Shown: positions 63,579 to 64,000 of the stretch, piece after piece | Numbering within the stretch: the stretch's first letter is position 1 | Layout: the number at the start of each line of letters is the position of its first letter | Source: Salifodinibacter halophilus | GTDB lineage: Bacteria > Pseudomonadota > Gammaproteobacteria > Nevskiales > Salinisphaeraceae | Length of the DNA: 64,000 nt | Reading direction: 5' to 3' | Assembly: GCA_012999515.1 (NCBI GenBank) | Contig: JABEEB010000001.1 | Coordinates: 1,302,001 to 1,366,000, forward strand | The notes under the pieces: model-generated | The model's database searches: none | What the model was told of the DNA's origin: nothing | Seen by the model: only the letters and a program-made list of their open reading frames with translations | Made by a program: the position numbers and the translations under genes

Positions 63579-64000
63579 ATGGGATACGAAGCACTCACGC
63601 CGGGCAAAAAAGCACCGGAGGAAGTCAATGTTGTGGTCGAGATTCTGGCGGGCGCCAGCTCGGTCAAGTACGAGATCGACGAGGACACTGACTGCCTGAC
63701 CGTCGACCGCTTCATGAACGTGGCCATGCACTATCCGGGTAACTACGGCTTCGTCCCCAAAACCCTCTACGACGACGGCGACCCAGTCGACGCGCTGGTG
63801 CTGACGCCCGAGCCGATTGTGGCCGGCGTTGTGGTGCCATGTCGTCCGGTTGCGGTGCTGCACACCGAGGACGAATCCGGCCTGGACGCCAAGATTCTTT
63901 GCGTGCCGACCGATAAGATCGCGACGGATTATTACAAGTCGATCCGGGACCTCAGCGATCTGGACGAGCGCACATGCCGCGAGATCGACCACTTCTTCAC
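63579..64000 (+). CDS. ppa: Inorganic pyrophosphatase, 3' end outside window
   Basis: The first 140 codons of a soluble family I pyrophosphatase. YEALTPGKKAPEEVNVVVEI at the N-terminus, SSVKYEIDEDT, NYGFVPKTL and the metal-binding DDGDPVDALVLT are clear. It hydrolyses PPi, a substrate of the preceding enzyme. The ATG at 63579 has AGAGG upstream; the gene runs off the right edge. Confidence 0.94.
   Translation, partial: MGYEALTPGKKAPEEVNVVVEILAGASSVKYEIDEDTDCLTVDRFMNVAMHYPGNYGFVPKTLYDDGDPVDALVLTPEPIVAGVVVPCRPVAVLHTEDESGLDAKILCVPTDKIATDYYKSIRDLSDLDERTCREIDHFF

Overview
The window looks like chromosomal DNA of a GC-rich gammaproteobacterium. It carries a complete run of division and cell wall (dcw) genes next to rnpB, rsmI, lpoA and yraN, and the kdsD-kdsC-lptCAB-rpoN-hpf-ptsN-rapZ block, both typical of that class. 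MurE carries the meso-DAP type DNPR signature. A Salinisphaera/Nevskiales-like halotolerant lineage is my guess from gene content only. No tRNA, insertion sequence, prophage or CRISPR array was seen.

Positions 1-4640 hold a left-truncated FUSC-type membrane protein, an MgtC/DUF4010 membrane protein and an MFS transporter. From 18596 down to 4662 on the minus strand runs a tight 13-gene series. Its upstream part is a bacterial ceramide pathway: acyl-ACP/acyl-CoA ligase, CerR-type reductase, dedicated acyl carrier protein and serine palmitoyltransferase. It then continues into an SDR, an LpxO-like hydroxylase, an LpxL-like acyltransferase, a glycosyltransferase/ELM1 fusion, a second ELM1/GtrOC1-type putative glycosyltransferase, a 2OG-Fe(II) oxygenase, two sulfotransferases and another SDR. 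Divergently (19053-23025, plus strand) lie the bacterial ceramide synthase (GNAT-like), a MobA-like nucleotidyltransferase, a DAGK-type lipid kinase and a TAM41-like cytidylyltransferase candidate. Together these suggest a system that builds ceramide and then adds a phosphate-linked head group and possibly a hydroxylated, glycosylated and sulfated form. This is the most interesting part of the window.

From 39739 down to 23022 (minus strand) is the dcw cluster: mraZ-rsmH-ftsL-ftsI-murE-murF-mraY-murD-ftsW-murG-murC-ftsQ-ftsA-ftsZ, then lpxC. The junctions from mraZ to ftsA are nearly all 4-base stop/start overlaps; murB and ddl are absent. The mra promoter has three TGGG-type MraZ repeats. Upstream lie rnpB and rsmI, with lpoA and yraN diverging.

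From 43576 to 49923 (minus) are sspB, sspA, hisD, hisG, murA, ibaG and an ABC-2 exporter pair. From 50025 to 56711 (plus) are kdsD, kdsC, lptC, lptA, lptB, rpoN, hpf, ptsN and rapZ. The PtsN has lost its phosphorylatable histidine, and npr does not follow rapZ. From 56885 to the end are pmbA/tldE, mpl, a small membrane protein, rnd, a short adenylate kinase, a pyrophosphate-type phosphofructokinase and the start of an inorganic pyrophosphatase.
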